DNA of 64,000 nt. It comes from Paractinoplanes toevensis. GTDB taxonomy: Bacteria; Actinomycetota; Actinomycetes; Mycobacteriales; Micromonosporaceae. The translations under genes were made by a program, and so were the position numbers. The stretch is from contig NZ_BOQN01000063.1 in NCBI RefSeq assembly GCF_018332695.1, forward strand, positions 1 to 64,000, written 5' to 3'. Shown piece by piece: positions 15,807-24,073 of this stretch (the first letter of the stretch is position 1; every line of letters begins with the position of its first letter). Under the pieces are notes generated by a model. That model worked only from the letters and a program-made list of their open reading frames with translations, was not told where the DNA came from and did not search any database.

Positions 15807-17036
15807 TCAGCGGAAGAGGCGCAGGTCGATCGAATCGGCCATGGCGCGCTGGCCGGCGATGTTCGGGTGCAGGTGGTCGGCCTGGTAGGCCGGGAGCACC
15901 TGGGACGGGTTCTCCGGATCGCGGATCGCCGCGTCGAAGTCGGCCACCCCGTCGAGGCCGCGGGTGGTGCGCACCCACGCGTTCACCTGCTGGCGGACGG
16001 CCTCCTGCTCCGGACCGAAGCAACCCGCGTCGCAGCCGTACGGGGTGATGGTCGCGCCGATCACCCGGATGCCGGCCGCGTGTGCCCGCTGGGCGATGGT
16101 GCGCAGGCCCGCGATCAGGTCATCGGCCGCCGCGTGGTAGCCGATGTCGTTGATCCCGTCGGCCAGGATCACATACCGCACGCCGGTCTGCTCGCGCACG
16201 TCGGCCTTCTCCCGCGCGAGACCCGAGATGCTGGTGCCGGCCCCGCAGCAGTCGGTCCGGTCGGTGAGCACCTGATTCCCACCGATCCCCTGGTTGAGCA
16301 CCCCGTACCGCCCGCCGAGCCGCCCGGCCAGCACGTCGGTCCAGCGGTCATTGCCGTTCCAGGTCGTGTAGGCCCCGTCGGTGATCGAGTCCCCGAGCGC
16401 CACGATGCTGCCGCGCACCGCCCGCCCCGGCCGCACGTCGACCCCGTCCAGCCAGAACCACGAGTTGACCGTCCCGGTGAACGCGGCCCCGGGCGCCCCG
16501 GCCTGGTTCCCCTCCCCCACGAACTGGGTTCCCTGCGCCGCGTCGTGCCCGGTGATGGCGGCCGCGTCCCCGCCGGCCGTGACGTAGAGGTCGACCGCAA
16601 GGTCCTGACCGTAGGCGACGCTCAGATCGACGGGATCGCTGACCACCTGCGCCCCGGCCTTGACGGTGACCGAGCCCCGGCCGCGGAAGGTGACCCGCCG
16701 CTCGGTGCCCGGCACGAGAGCGGCCGCACCGGCGGCCACCGCCCGGGACACCCCGACCGCTCCGAAGGTGACGTCGGCCGCGCCGAAGGTGTTGGACAGC
16801 CGCAGCCGCAGCGACGAGCCGCCGGCCGTGGGGTGCACGAGCATCCGCAGCGTCTGCCGCGCGAAGACCGGCCCCGCCTCCCGCTGCGGGCTGGTCGCCC
16901 ACCCGCCGACCCACTCCCCGCCCCGCCCGGTCAGCGCCGCACCGGGAGTCGCGACGGCGGCGACAGGTGCGGCGAGCACCGACACCGCGGCCGCCAGCAC
17001 CAGACTCCAGCGAATGGCATGACGTCGCGGCGTCAT
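15807..17036 (-). CDS. secreted SGNH/GDSL hydrolase
   Basis: The 409-residue protein has a signal peptide (residues 1 to about 30, ending AAVAT). Catalytic blocks are GDSIT (Ser217), GGNQ (about 253), GINDIG (Asn296) and DHLHPN (Asp387/His390), the full SGNH set. An N-terminal beta-sandwich of about 180 residues precedes the hydrolase, as in actinobacterial esterases acting on acylated sugars or lipids. The substrate cannot be inferred. It is transcribed away from the lipoprotein gene's stem-loops at 17084-17145. Confidence 0.9.
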   Translation of the reverse strand: MTPRRHAIRWSLVLAAAVSVLAAPVAAVATPGAALTGRGGEWVGGWATSPQREAGPVFARQTLRMLVHPTAGGSSLRLRLSNTFGAADVTFGAVGVSRAVAAGAAALVPGTERRVTFRGRGSVTVKAGAQVVSDPVDLSVAYGQDLAVDLYVTAGGDAAAITGHDAAQGTQFVGEGNQAGAPGAAFTGTVNSWFWLDGVDVRPGRAVRGSIVALGDSITDGAYTTWNGNDRWTDVLAGRLGGRYGVLNQGIGGNQVLTDRTDCCGAGTSISGLAREKADVREQTGVRYVILADGINDIGYHAAADDLIAGLRTIAQRAHAAGIRVIGATITPYGCDAGCFGPEQEAVRQQVNAWVRTTRGLDGVADFDAAIRDPENPSQVLPAYQADHLHPNIAGQRAMADSIDLRLFR

Positions 17037-17083
17037 GACACTAGATCAATCGTCATCAATGTTTTGGGCATGTTGCCGATCGT

Positions 17084-17101
17084 CGTCGAATCGCTTCGAC
17101 G
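17084..17101. promoter_or_regulatory. palindrome upstream of SGNH hydrolase
   Basis: A perfect 7-bp inverted repeat, CGTCGAA-TCGC-TTCGACG, lies 48 bp upstream of the SGNH gene's ATG. It could be an operator or a leader hairpin. Confidence 0.4.
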
Positions 17102-17118
17102 AAGCAACCCCGGTCCCA

Positions 17119-17145
17119 CCGCAACCGGCGGATCGCCGGTTGCGG
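17119..17145. terminator. strong hairpin between lipoprotein and SGNH genes
   Basis: A perfect 12-bp stem CCGCAACCGGCG, loop GAT, is followed by its complement. There is no T-run on either side, so it is terminator-like at best. It lies 170 bp downstream of the lipoprotein stop. Confidence 0.5.
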
Positions 17146-17314
17146 CCCGGGACGGGTCAGCGTCGCGGGTAACCGGAGCCGAGGGTTCCGATGGACGGGC
17201 GGCAGGCCGGACGGGCCGGGACCGGGTGGTCCAGTTCCGGCCCGTCCTCCTCACCCCCGGTGCGATGCTCGAACCGGTCGTCCTCTCCCGGTTCGAGCGG
17301 CTCCCCGATCGGTG

Positions 17315-18190
17315 TCACCGCGCTCCCTTCAGGGCCGCGCAGCTCTTCTCCTCGGGAAGCAGCGGGCGGAAGGTGATCGACCACTTCGCGTTGCCGCTCG
17401 TCCACGGGGTGATCGTGGTGGCGGTCTTCGCGGCGGTCAGCACCTTCGCGGTGTCGGCTCCGGTGACGTCGACGCAGCCGATGCCGAGGCCGGGGTTCAT
17501 CGAGGTGCCGGGCAGGGCCGGGCCGGGCCAGGCCACCTCGGGGCTCTTCGGCTGGTCGGCCTGCGGCTCCACGTAAACGCGGGCCAGGGCGGCGACGGCG
17601 GCCGGCTGGTAGGCGACCGCGGCGGCCACACCGGGGGCGGCCGACAGTTCCCGCAGCGTCTTCACGTACGCCGCGAGCTTGGTGCGGGCAGTGCGCTGGG
17701 CCTCGGTCAGCCGCGGGTCACTGGCCTGGGCCTCGCTGAGCGCGACCACGCTGACCGACTGGTCGCCGGCGACGACCCGGGTCGAGGGGGCGTCGGCGAT
17801 GTTCGGGTAACCGAAGTCGGCGCCGTTCTTCACGCCGGCCGCTTTGCCCTTCGCCACCAGGTCCTGCACCATCTCCGGGGTGAGCAGCTGCTCTTGGAGG
17901 TTGGGCAGGGCGGGGCCGGGATATTGCATGGTCGTCGGGCCCTCGGAGATCATCCGGCCGTCGGCGTAGATGCTGACGGCGGGGATGCGGCCGATGTTCT
18001 GCTCGGCCGGCACGAAGCCGCCGAACGACTCGACACGCAGCACGAGCTCGTCCGCGCCGCCGTAGGGGGCGGGGCTGCTCGAGCGGCTGTCGGGCGACGC
18101 CGCCGCACTGTTACCGGCGGTCTGCGCACACGCACTGATCAGGAACAGGGGAACGGCGGCGGCCAACAGGGTGCCGCGGAGACGAGTCAT
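17315..18190 (-). CDS. secreted lipoprotein, hypothetical
   Basis: The ATG at 18190 gives 291 residues. The signal peptide ends in a lipobox LISAC with Cys21, so the protein should be lipid-anchored on the outer face of the membrane. The mature part begins with a Ser/Ala/Pro linker, then mixed alpha/beta sequence (LVLRVESFGGFVPAEQ, PAVSIYADGRMISEGPTT) and a C-terminal Cys pair (GCVDV, CAALKG). I do not recognise a characterised family. A terminator separates it from the sugar transporter operon upstream. Confidence 0.75.
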   Translation of the reverse strand: MTRLRGTLLAAAVPLFLISACAQTAGNSAAASPDSRSSSPAPYGGADELVLRVESFGGFVPAEQNIGRIPAVSIYADGRMISEGPTTMQYPGPALPNLQEQLLTPEMVQDLVAKGKAAGVKNGADFGYPNIADAPSTRVVAGDQSVSVVALSEAQASDPRLTEAQRTARTKLAAYVKTLRELSAAPGVAAAVAYQPAAVAALARVYVEPQADQPKSPEVAWPGPALPGTSMNPGLGIGCVDVTGADTAKVLTAAKTATTITPWTSGNAKWSITFRPLLPEEKSCAALKGAR

Positions 18191-18247
18191 GCCCTGTTCG
18201 ACGATCCGAACGGCCCCTCGGTTCCGGCCGAAATCCGGATTTCCATA

Positions 18248-18288
18248 GAAAAGGTGGCCGACCTCGACGGGGGGCGAGGCCGGCCACC
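18248..18288 (-). terminator. terminator of the sugar ABC transporter operon
   Basis: On the minus strand a 14-bp stem (one mismatch), GGTGGCCGGCCTCG against CGAGGTCGGCCACC (18253-18288), is followed by TTTTCTATG. It lies about 30 bp after the permease stop. Confidence 0.85.
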
Positions 18289-18316
18289 TCATTTCGGGGG
18301 CGGGGCGGAAAGCTCC

Positions 18317-19204
18317 TTATTTCACCGAACCGAGGGACAGGCCCTGGACCAGCTTGTCCTGCGCGGCGAAGCCGGCGATGAGCACCGGCAGGGAGACCAC
18401 GAACGCGGCCGCGCACAGCTGGGCGAGGAACAGGCCCTGACTGGTGACGAAGCTGGTCAGGAACACCGGGGCGGTCTCGGCCACGGTGGCGGTGAGGACC
18501 CGGGCGAACAGCAGCTCGTTCCAGCTGAAGATGAAACAGATCAGCGCGGTGGCGGCGATGCCGGGGGTGACCACCGGGGCGATCACCGAGCGCAGGGTCT
18601 TGACCAGGTTGGCGCCGTCCATCTGGGCCGCCTCCAGCATCTCGACCGGCACCTCGGACAGGAACGAGCGCATCATCCAGACCGCGATCGGCAGGTTCAT
18701 CGAGGTGTAGAAGAGGATCAGCAGCCAGATGTTGTCGAGCAGCCCGGTGTACTGCGCGAAGAGATAGAGCGGGAGCAGACCGGCCACGACCGGCAGCATC
18801 TTGGTGGACAGGAAGAAGAACAGCGTGTCGGTCCACTTGCGCACCGGTTTGATGCTCAGGGCGTACGCGGCGGGCAGCGACAGCAGCAGCACGATGATCG
18901 TCGACACCACGCTGGCGGTGAGCGAGTTGAGCAGCGGCGGCCACGGGCTCGCCCCGCCGGAGAAGAACTCGCGGTAACCGTCCAGGGTGATCGGCGCGAA
19001 GACGGCGGGCGGGTTGGTGGCGGCGTCGGCCTCGGAGTGGAACGAGGTCAGCACCATCCACACCACCGGCAGCACGAACAGGATGCCGACCACCCAGGCG
19101 AGCAGCGACAGCCAGACGTTGGCGCCCTCACGACGCTTCTTCACCGGGCGGCCGGCGTCGTCGCGGGTCGCCGGGACGGGCGCGGTGTCGGTCACGGTGC
19201 TCAT
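18317..19204 (-). CDS. carbohydrate ABC transporter permease (MalG type)
   Basis: The protein has 295 residues; its ATG overlaps the upstream permease stop (ATGA). After a basic cytoplasmic N-terminus it has six predicted membrane helices, the first at LLAWVVGILFVLPVVWMVL. The coupling loop EAAQMDGANLVKTLRSVIAPVVTPG is the EAA motif that docks the ATPase. With the MalF-type partner it forms the channel of a sugar or polyol importer. It is the last gene of the unit, followed by the terminator at 18248-18288. Confidence 0.92.
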   Translation of the reverse strand: MSTVTDTAPVPATRDDAGRPVKKRREGANVWLSLLAWVVGILFVLPVVWMVLTSFHSEADAATNPPAVFAPITLDGYREFFSGGASPWPPLLNSLTASVVSTIIVLLLSLPAAYALSIKPVRKWTDTLFFFLSTKMLPVVAGLLPLYLFAQYTGLLDNIWLLILFYTSMNLPIAVWMMRSFLSEVPVEMLEAAQMDGANLVKTLRSVIAPVVTPGIAATALICFIFSWNELLFARVLTATVAETAPVFLTSFVTSQGLFLAQLCAAAFVVSLPVLIAGFAAQDKLVQGLSLGSVK

Positions 19205-20154
19205 CGTCCGGACTCCTCCTTGAACAGCGACGACACTGTCCGTAGCGCGAATGTCGCGATGATGATGGTGCCGATCACGACCACCACGGCGGCCGCGGAG
19301 GCCCGGCCGTAGTCGTGCGCCTGGTAGAAGATCTGGTAGATCGTGTACGGCAGGTTGGCGGTGCCGAGCCCGCCGGACGTGATCGTGAAGACCGCGTCGA
19401 AGTTCTGCACGATGTAGATCGAGCCGAGCAGCGCACCCAGCTCGAGATACTGCCGCAGGTGCGGAAGCGTCATGCTGCGGAAGATCTGCCAGCCGTTGGC
19501 GCCGTCGATGCGAGCCGCCTCGATCACGTCGAGCGGCCGGCCCTGCAGCCCGGCGAGCAGGATCAGCATCATGAACGGCGTCCACTGCCAGACCAGCGAG
19601 AAGATGACCGCCCACAGCGGCATGTTGCTGATCCAGTCCGGCTGCGGCGGATTGTCCGAGCCGAACAGGCCCCACACCCAGGTCAGCGCGCCGTTGAACA
19701 GGCCGTACTCCGGGTTGTAGAGGGCGTGCTTCCAGATCAGCGCGGCGGCCACCGGCACCACCAGGAACGGCGCGATCATCATGGTCCGCACCGCGCCGCG
19801 GCCCCGGAACTTGCGGTCCAGCAGAAGGGCAATGCCCAGACCCAGCAACAGACTGATGAGTACGACTCCGACGGTGAGCAGGATCGTCGTCCAGACGGCG
19901 TCGCGCATGTTCACGTCGGTGAAGACCCGCACGAAGTTGTCGAAGCCGGCGAAGCCGCGCTCGTCGGGGTAGTAGGCGTTCCAGTCCATGAACGAGATGA
20001 CCAGAGTGGCCACGAACGGCAACTGGGTCACGATGATCATGAAGACGAGCGCCGGCAGCAGCGGTGCCCGGCGGGCCCAGGCGCTGACCTTCCGCGCGGT
20101 GGCGGGCGGCTCGGGTGCGCTCTCGACGGTGGTCTTCTCGGCGACGGACGTCAT
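19201..20154 (-). CDS. carbohydrate ABC transporter permease (MalF type)
   Basis: The 317-residue protein has six membrane helices, the first at about residues 31-53 (LLPALVFMIIVTQLPFVATLVISF). It carries the EAA loop EAARIDGANGWQIFRSMTLPHLRQYL. The sequence WTPFMMLILLAGLQ and the region around it resemble transporters for sorbitol/mannitol-type polyols, which is suggestive only. It starts 10 bp after the binding-protein gene and overlaps the next permease by 4 bp. No ATPase gene is in the operon; a shared MsmK/MalK-type ATPase encoded elsewhere is the usual solution in actinobacteria. Confidence 0.92.
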   Translation of the reverse strand: MTSVAEKTTVESAPEPPATARKVSAWARRAPLLPALVFMIIVTQLPFVATLVISFMDWNAYYPDERGFAGFDNFVRVFTDVNMRDAVWTTILLTVGVVLISLLLGLGIALLLDRKFRGRGAVRTMMIAPFLVVPVAAALIWKHALYNPEYGLFNGALTWVWGLFGSDNPPQPDWISNMPLWAVIFSLVWQWTPFMMLILLAGLQGRPLDVIEAARIDGANGWQIFRSMTLPHLRQYLELGALLGSIYIVQNFDAVFTITSGGLGTANLPYTIYQIFYQAHDYGRASAAAVVVVIGTIIIATFALRTVSSLFKEESGR

Positions 20155-20164
20155 CTCGGCCTCC

Positions 20165-21532
20165 TCATTCCTGCCGTGACTGGTAACGCTCGGCGACGTC
20201 CTCGGCCAATCGCTGACCGCGTTCCAGCGCTTCGTCGACGCTCATCTGCCCGGCGATGGCGGAGCTGACGTACTGCGACACCTGGGTGCCCAGATCGGTG
20301 AACTCGGGGATGTCGATGAACTGGATGCCGATCGCCGGCCGGGGCTGCACGCCCGGGTTGCGCGGGTCGGCGCTGGAGATGGCCTTCTCGGTGGGCTCCG
20401 CGAACGCGGATGCGACCTGCAGGTACTGCTGGTTGGAGTACGTCGAGGCGCGCTTGCCGGCCGGGACGCTGGACCAGCCGACCTGGCTGCCGACCAGTTC
20501 CTCGTACTGCTTGGAGGACGCCCAGGAGATGAACTTCCAGGCGTTGTCCTTGCGCTCGCTGGCCTGCTGGATGCTCCACGACCAGGCGTACAGCCAGCCG
20601 GAGCTCTTGGTCTGGTCGACCGGCGCCGCGACGTAGCCCATCTTCCCCTTGACCGGGGAGTCGTCCGCCTCGAGGGAACCGGCCGCGCTGGTCGCGTCGT
20701 ACCACATCGCGGTGTTGCCTTGAATGGTGTTGTTCAGGCATTCGGTGAAGCCGGCCTGCGGGGCACCGTTCTCCCCGTGCGCGCGCACCAGGTCGACGTA
20801 GAACTTGACGGCCGCGGTGAACTCCGGCGAGTCGACCTTGGGGGTCCAGTCCTTCTCGAACCAGGTGCCGCCGAACGTGTTGACCACCGTGGTGAGCGGG
20901 GCGAAGACCTGACCCCAGCCGGGCTGGCCGCGCAGGCAGATGCCGCGCATGCCGGGCTGCTTGTTGTCGACCCGGGCCGCGATGTCGGCGACCTCGGACC
21001 AGGTCGGGCTGGCCGGCATCGTGATGCCGTTCGCGTCCAGGACGTCCTTGCGGTACATCAGGAAGGACGACTCGCCGTAGAAGGGCTCGCCGTACAGCTT
21101 GCCGTCGTCGGCGGTCAGCGACTGGGTCATCGGTGGCAGGATGTCGGCCTGGTCGAACTGGGTGTCGGCCGTGGTGTAGTCGTCGAGCGGCGCGATCCAC
21201 TTCGACTTCGCGTAGATCGGGATCTCGAAGTTGCTCAGCGACGCCACGTCGTACTGACCGGCCTGGCTGGAGAACTCCTGGCTGATCTTGTCGCGGACGT
21301 CGTTCTCCGGCAGCACCGTGAAGTTGACGTGGATGCCGGTCTGCTTGGTGAAGTTCGCCTCGGTCAGCCGCTGCAGATCGATCATCTGCGGGTTGTTCAC
21401 CATGAGGACGTTGATGGTGTCCGGCCCACCGCCGCCGGGCCCACCACCCCACCCCGCACAACCGGCCGTGACCACGGCTAACGCGGCGATCAGGGCGGCG
21501 GTGAGAGTGGATCGGATGTGCACGCGCGACAT
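20165..21532 (-). CDS. sugar/polyol ABC transporter substrate-binding lipoprotein
   Basis: The 455-residue protein has a signal peptide with lipobox VTAGC (Cys25), a Gly-rich linker and a periplasmic-binding-protein fold of family 1 (NVLMVNNPQMIDLQRLTE, LSNFEIPIYAKSKWIAPLDDY, FYGESSFLMYRKDVLD, WSIQQASERKDNAWKFI). Extracellular sugar capture is its expected role. It is the first gene of the operon and is preceded by a good promoter at 21597-21625. Confidence 0.92.
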   Translation of the reverse strand: MSRVHIRSTLTAALIAALAVVTAGCAGWGGGPGGGGPDTINVLMVNNPQMIDLQRLTEANFTKQTGIHVNFTVLPENDVRDKISQEFSSQAGQYDVASLSNFEIPIYAKSKWIAPLDDYTTADTQFDQADILPPMTQSLTADDGKLYGEPFYGESSFLMYRKDVLDANGITMPASPTWSEVADIAARVDNKQPGMRGICLRGQPGWGQVFAPLTTVVNTFGGTWFEKDWTPKVDSPEFTAAVKFYVDLVRAHGENGAPQAGFTECLNNTIQGNTAMWYDATSAAGSLEADDSPVKGKMGYVAAPVDQTKSSGWLYAWSWSIQQASERKDNAWKFISWASSKQYEELVGSQVGWSSVPAGKRASTYSNQQYLQVASAFAEPTEKAISSADPRNPGVQPRPAIGIQFIDIPEFTDLGTQVSQYVSSAIAGQMSVDEALERGQRLAEDVAERYQSRQE

Positions 21533-21576
21533 GGGACCTCCCCGGCGAGGCTGACGTCGTCAACGGCTAATGTGAC

Positions 21577-21593
21577 GCCGGTAACACACCGGC
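21577..21593. promoter_or_regulatory. operator-like palindrome at the sugar operon start
   Basis: GCCGGT-AACAC-ACCGGC is a perfect 6-bp inverted repeat lying just downstream of the predicted -10, over the expected transcription start. This is where a repressor such as a LacI- or GntR-type protein would act. Confidence 0.5.
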
Positions 21594-21596
21594 CTC

Positions 21597-21625
21597 AGTA
21601 CATGCCTGAGATCACACGATGTCAA
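21597..21625 (-). promoter_or_regulatory. sigma-70-type promoter of the sugar ABC operon
   Basis: Read on the minus strand: -35 TTGACA (21625-21620), a 17-nt spacer, and -10 TGTACT (21602-21597). The -35 is a consensus match and the spacing is ideal. It lies 65 bp upstream of the binding-protein ATG. Confidence 0.7.
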
Positions 21626-21669
21626 CCATTCGCTACGCAGGGCGGCACACACGGCCGTCTATGCATGCC

Positions 21670-21879
21670 CTAGGGCACCACGCGGGCGGTCCGGCCCTGC
21701 ACCTCCACCACGTCACCCGGGTGCAACTGACGGCCCCGCCGGATGTCGACCTCGCCGTTCACCCGCACGTCGCCGGAGGCGATCAGGATCTTGGCCTCGC
21801 CGCCGGTGTCGATGAGATCCGCCAGCTTGAGGAACTGTCCGAGTCTGATCATGTCGCTGCCGATCTCCACGTCACGCAT
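21670..21879 (-). CDS. S4-domain RNA-binding protein
   Basis: The ATG at 21879 gives 69 residues. The whole protein is one S4 fold: MIRLGQFLKLADLIDTGGEAK, then ILIASGDVRVNGEVDIRRGRQLHPGDVVEV. Family members (YaaA/RlbA-like) bind structured RNA, possibly rRNA or stalled ribosomal peptidyl-tRNA. The open frame extends to 21933, but the sequence upstream of the ATG is not S4-like. Confidence 0.85.
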   Translation of the reverse strand: MRDVEIGSDMIRLGQFLKLADLIDTGGEAKILIASGDVRVNGEVDIRRGRQLHPGDVVEVQGRTARVVP

Positions 21880-21960
21880 GCCGACATCATCGCCGAAGGA
21901 TTTCCAAAAGATGTTCGTGGGTGGTTGAACCATTGAGCGACGCGATCCGAACTACCCCTC

Positions 21961-22839
21961 GTGAGGCACTTCCTGATGGCCCGCCGAGCGGGCATTCCCG
22001 CGGCCGTCGCGGTGGCCGGCGTACTGATCGCCGCACCCGCGTTCGCCGACGTGACGGTCTCCCCCACGACCGCCGCGCAGGGTAGTGGGGAGAACCTGAC
22101 CTTCCACATCACGAACACCGGCACGGCACCGCTGGGCACGATCAGCCTGCGGCTGCCGGACGACACCCCGGTGGCCGAGGTGTACCCGCTGTCGGTCGAC
22201 GACTGGGCGCCGAAGATCGAGATGAAGCCGCTCGCGACGCCGCTGGCCACCATCCACGGTGGCACCCCGGCGACCGAGACTGCCAAGTCGATCACCTGGC
22301 TGGCCGTGCCCGGCCGGCAGCTCGCCCCGGGCAGGGCCACCGATCTGTCGATCGCCATCGGCCCGCTGCCCACGCTGAGTTCGATGCAGTTCACGGTCGT
22401 CACGACGTACGCGAACGGGCAGCCCGGACCGTCCCTGCCGGCGCGGATCTCGCTGACGCCGGCGGCCGCAGGCCAGACGGCGGCGCATGCGCACGCCGGC
22501 ACTGCGGCCGGCACCGGCGAGACCGCCGTGGATCCGGAGGAGGCCGCGTTCGCCGCGGCCGTCGCCGACGCCACCCGCGGGCCGTCGATCCTGTCGATCG
22601 GTGGCTGGGTGGTCGCCGCGCTGGTGCTGCTGGGCGGGTCGATCTATCTGATCCGCAACCGGCACCGGGCCGAGGACGAGGAACCGGACGACGAGGACGA
22701 CTCGCCCGCGAAGGCCGAGAAGACCGCTACGGCCGAGCAGGCCGACTGGAGCGGCAAGGGCGGCGTCGCTGAACAGGACGATGACGCCGAGAAGGCCGAC
22801 GAACCGGTTGCGGCCGGCAAGTGGAGCTTGCGCTCCTGA
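21961..22839 (+). CDS. YcnI-like (DUF1775) exported membrane protein
   Basis: The GTG at 21961 gives 292 residues; an ATG at 21976 is also possible. A signal peptide ends APAFA, and the mature protein begins DVTVSPTTAAQGSGENLTFHITN. A YcnI fold runs to about residue 165, then an Ala/His linker, a membrane helix (about 212-233) and a highly acidic cytoplasmic tail. YcnI binds Cu(II) through a mature N-terminal histidine (HVTV); here that position is Asp30, so the canonical copper ligand is missing. No copper-transport partner (YcnJ/CopD-type) gene follows. Confidence 0.82.
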   Translation: MRHFLMARRAGIPAAVAVAGVLIAAPAFADVTVSPTTAAQGSGENLTFHITNTGTAPLGTISLRLPDDTPVAEVYPLSVDDWAPKIEMKPLATPLATIHGGTPATETAKSITWLAVPGRQLAPGRATDLSIAIGPLPTLSSMQFTVVTTYANGQPGPSLPARISLTPAAAGQTAAHAHAGTAAGTGETAVDPEEAAFAAAVADATRGPSILSIGGWVVAALVLLGGSIYLIRNRHRAEDEEPDDEDDSPAKAEKTATAEQADWSGKGGVAEQDDDAEKADEPVAAGKWSLRS

Positions 22840-22989
22840 GAGACTCCCGCGCTGGTGGACGCGGGATTGTGTCGTGATGATGCGCGTGGGGCGCGGAACA
22901 CGACCGGCGGGTGGGGCCAATTGGGCATGGCCCGCGACTCGCGGACGGCGGGGTGGAGGGAGTTCGGTCCTTCCGCCCCGCCGCACTAT

Positions 22990-23928
22990 CTACACCGAGA
23001 CGGTCCGCGGGGTCTTCAGCGCCTCCACGATCTCCCGCTGGACCCGCTCCGACTCGTCGTGCGGGACCTGGCAGGTGCCGGCGGCCAGATGACCGCCGCC
23101 GCCGTAGCGCAGCATCACCTCGCCGATGTCCACCGGCGAGGTGCGGTCGAGGATCGACTTGCCGCAGGCGAAGACGGTGTTGAGCTTGGCCCGGCCCCAG
23201 ATCACGTGCACCGACACCCGCGCCTCCGGGAACAGCGCGTAGACCATGAACCGGTTGCCGGCGTGGATGACCTCCTCGTCCCGCAGGTCGACCACCACCA
23301 CGTCGCCCTCGAGGTGGCTCACCCGTTTCAGCTGTTCGACGAAGAGGTCGTACTGGCTGCGGAACAGGTCGGCCCGCTCGGCCACGTCGGGCAGCCGCAG
23401 GATCTCGTCGACGTGCGGGATCTCCAGGCAGGCGTCGATCAGCTGCATCATCAGCTGGTAGTTGGAGATCCGGAAGTCGCGGAACCGGCCCAGGCCGGTG
23501 CGGCTGTCCATCAGGAAGTTCAGCAGCGTCCAGCCCTCCGGGTGCAGGACGTCGTCGAGCGAGTACTGCGCCGAGTCGGCCTGGTCGACCGCGCGCATCA
23601 GGTCGTCGGAGATCTTCGGGAAGCGCTCCTTGCCCCCGAAGTGCTCGTAGATCACCCGGGCGGCCGAGGGCGCGTCGGCGTCGATCACGTGGTTCTCGAG
23701 GTTGCCCTCGTTACGCATGGTCTCCGAGTGGTGGTGGTCGAACACCATGTAGGCGCCAGGGGCGTACGGCAGGTTGGTCAGGATGTCGTTCTTGGTGACT
23801 TCGACCTCGCCGTCCTGAACGTCCTTCGGATGCACGAACTTGATCTCGTCGATCATGTCCAGGTGGCGTAGCAGCACGGCACAGACCAAGCCGTCGAAAT
23901 CGCTCCGGGTCACGAGCCGGTACTTCAC
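22990..23928 (-). CDS. DHH/DHHA1-family phosphoesterase
   Basis: The GTG at 23928 has GAGGAG before it, giving 312 residues; longer in-frame extensions have no such site. The metal-binding motif is DHHHSE at 64-69, with an earlier RSDFDGLVCA (9-18) standing where DHH proteins carry their first Asp motif. A C-terminal GGGGH (DHHA1) precedes AAGTCQVP. Family members hydrolyse exopolyphosphate, oligoribonucleotides or cyclic dinucleotides, and the first motif differs from typical NrnA (DPD). Substrate not predictable. It is divergent from zwf. Confidence 0.85.
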   Translation of the reverse strand: MKYRLVTRSDFDGLVCAVLLRHLDMIDEIKFVHPKDVQDGEVEVTKNDILTNLPYAPGAYMVFDHHHSETMRNEGNLENHVIDADAPSAARVIYEHFGGKERFPKISDDLMRAVDQADSAQYSLDDVLHPEGWTLLNFLMDSRTGLGRFRDFRISNYQLMMQLIDACLEIPHVDEILRLPDVAERADLFRSQYDLFVEQLKRVSHLEGDVVVVDLRDEEVIHAGNRFMVYALFPEARVSVHVIWGRAKLNTVFACGKSILDRTSPVDIGEVMLRYGGGGHLAAGTCQVPHDESERVQREIVEALKTPRTVSV

Positions 23929-24073
23929 GAGGCCTCCTCGATAAGGCTTTCCTATAGTTTGCCACTTTTGTCGCGGTGGCCCTGCTCGCATCGAGGGATG
24001 GATCTGAACTTGAGGCATGGACTCTGCGTAAGGTTTCCTCGGACGGTCGAAACGGTCGGAGGACTCGAAGACG

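Noticed and set aside
15588..19312. Long plus-strand open frames over the SGNH and transporter genes
   Set aside because: The opposite strand carries complete, recognisable proteins with signal peptides and motifs; the plus frames are shadows.
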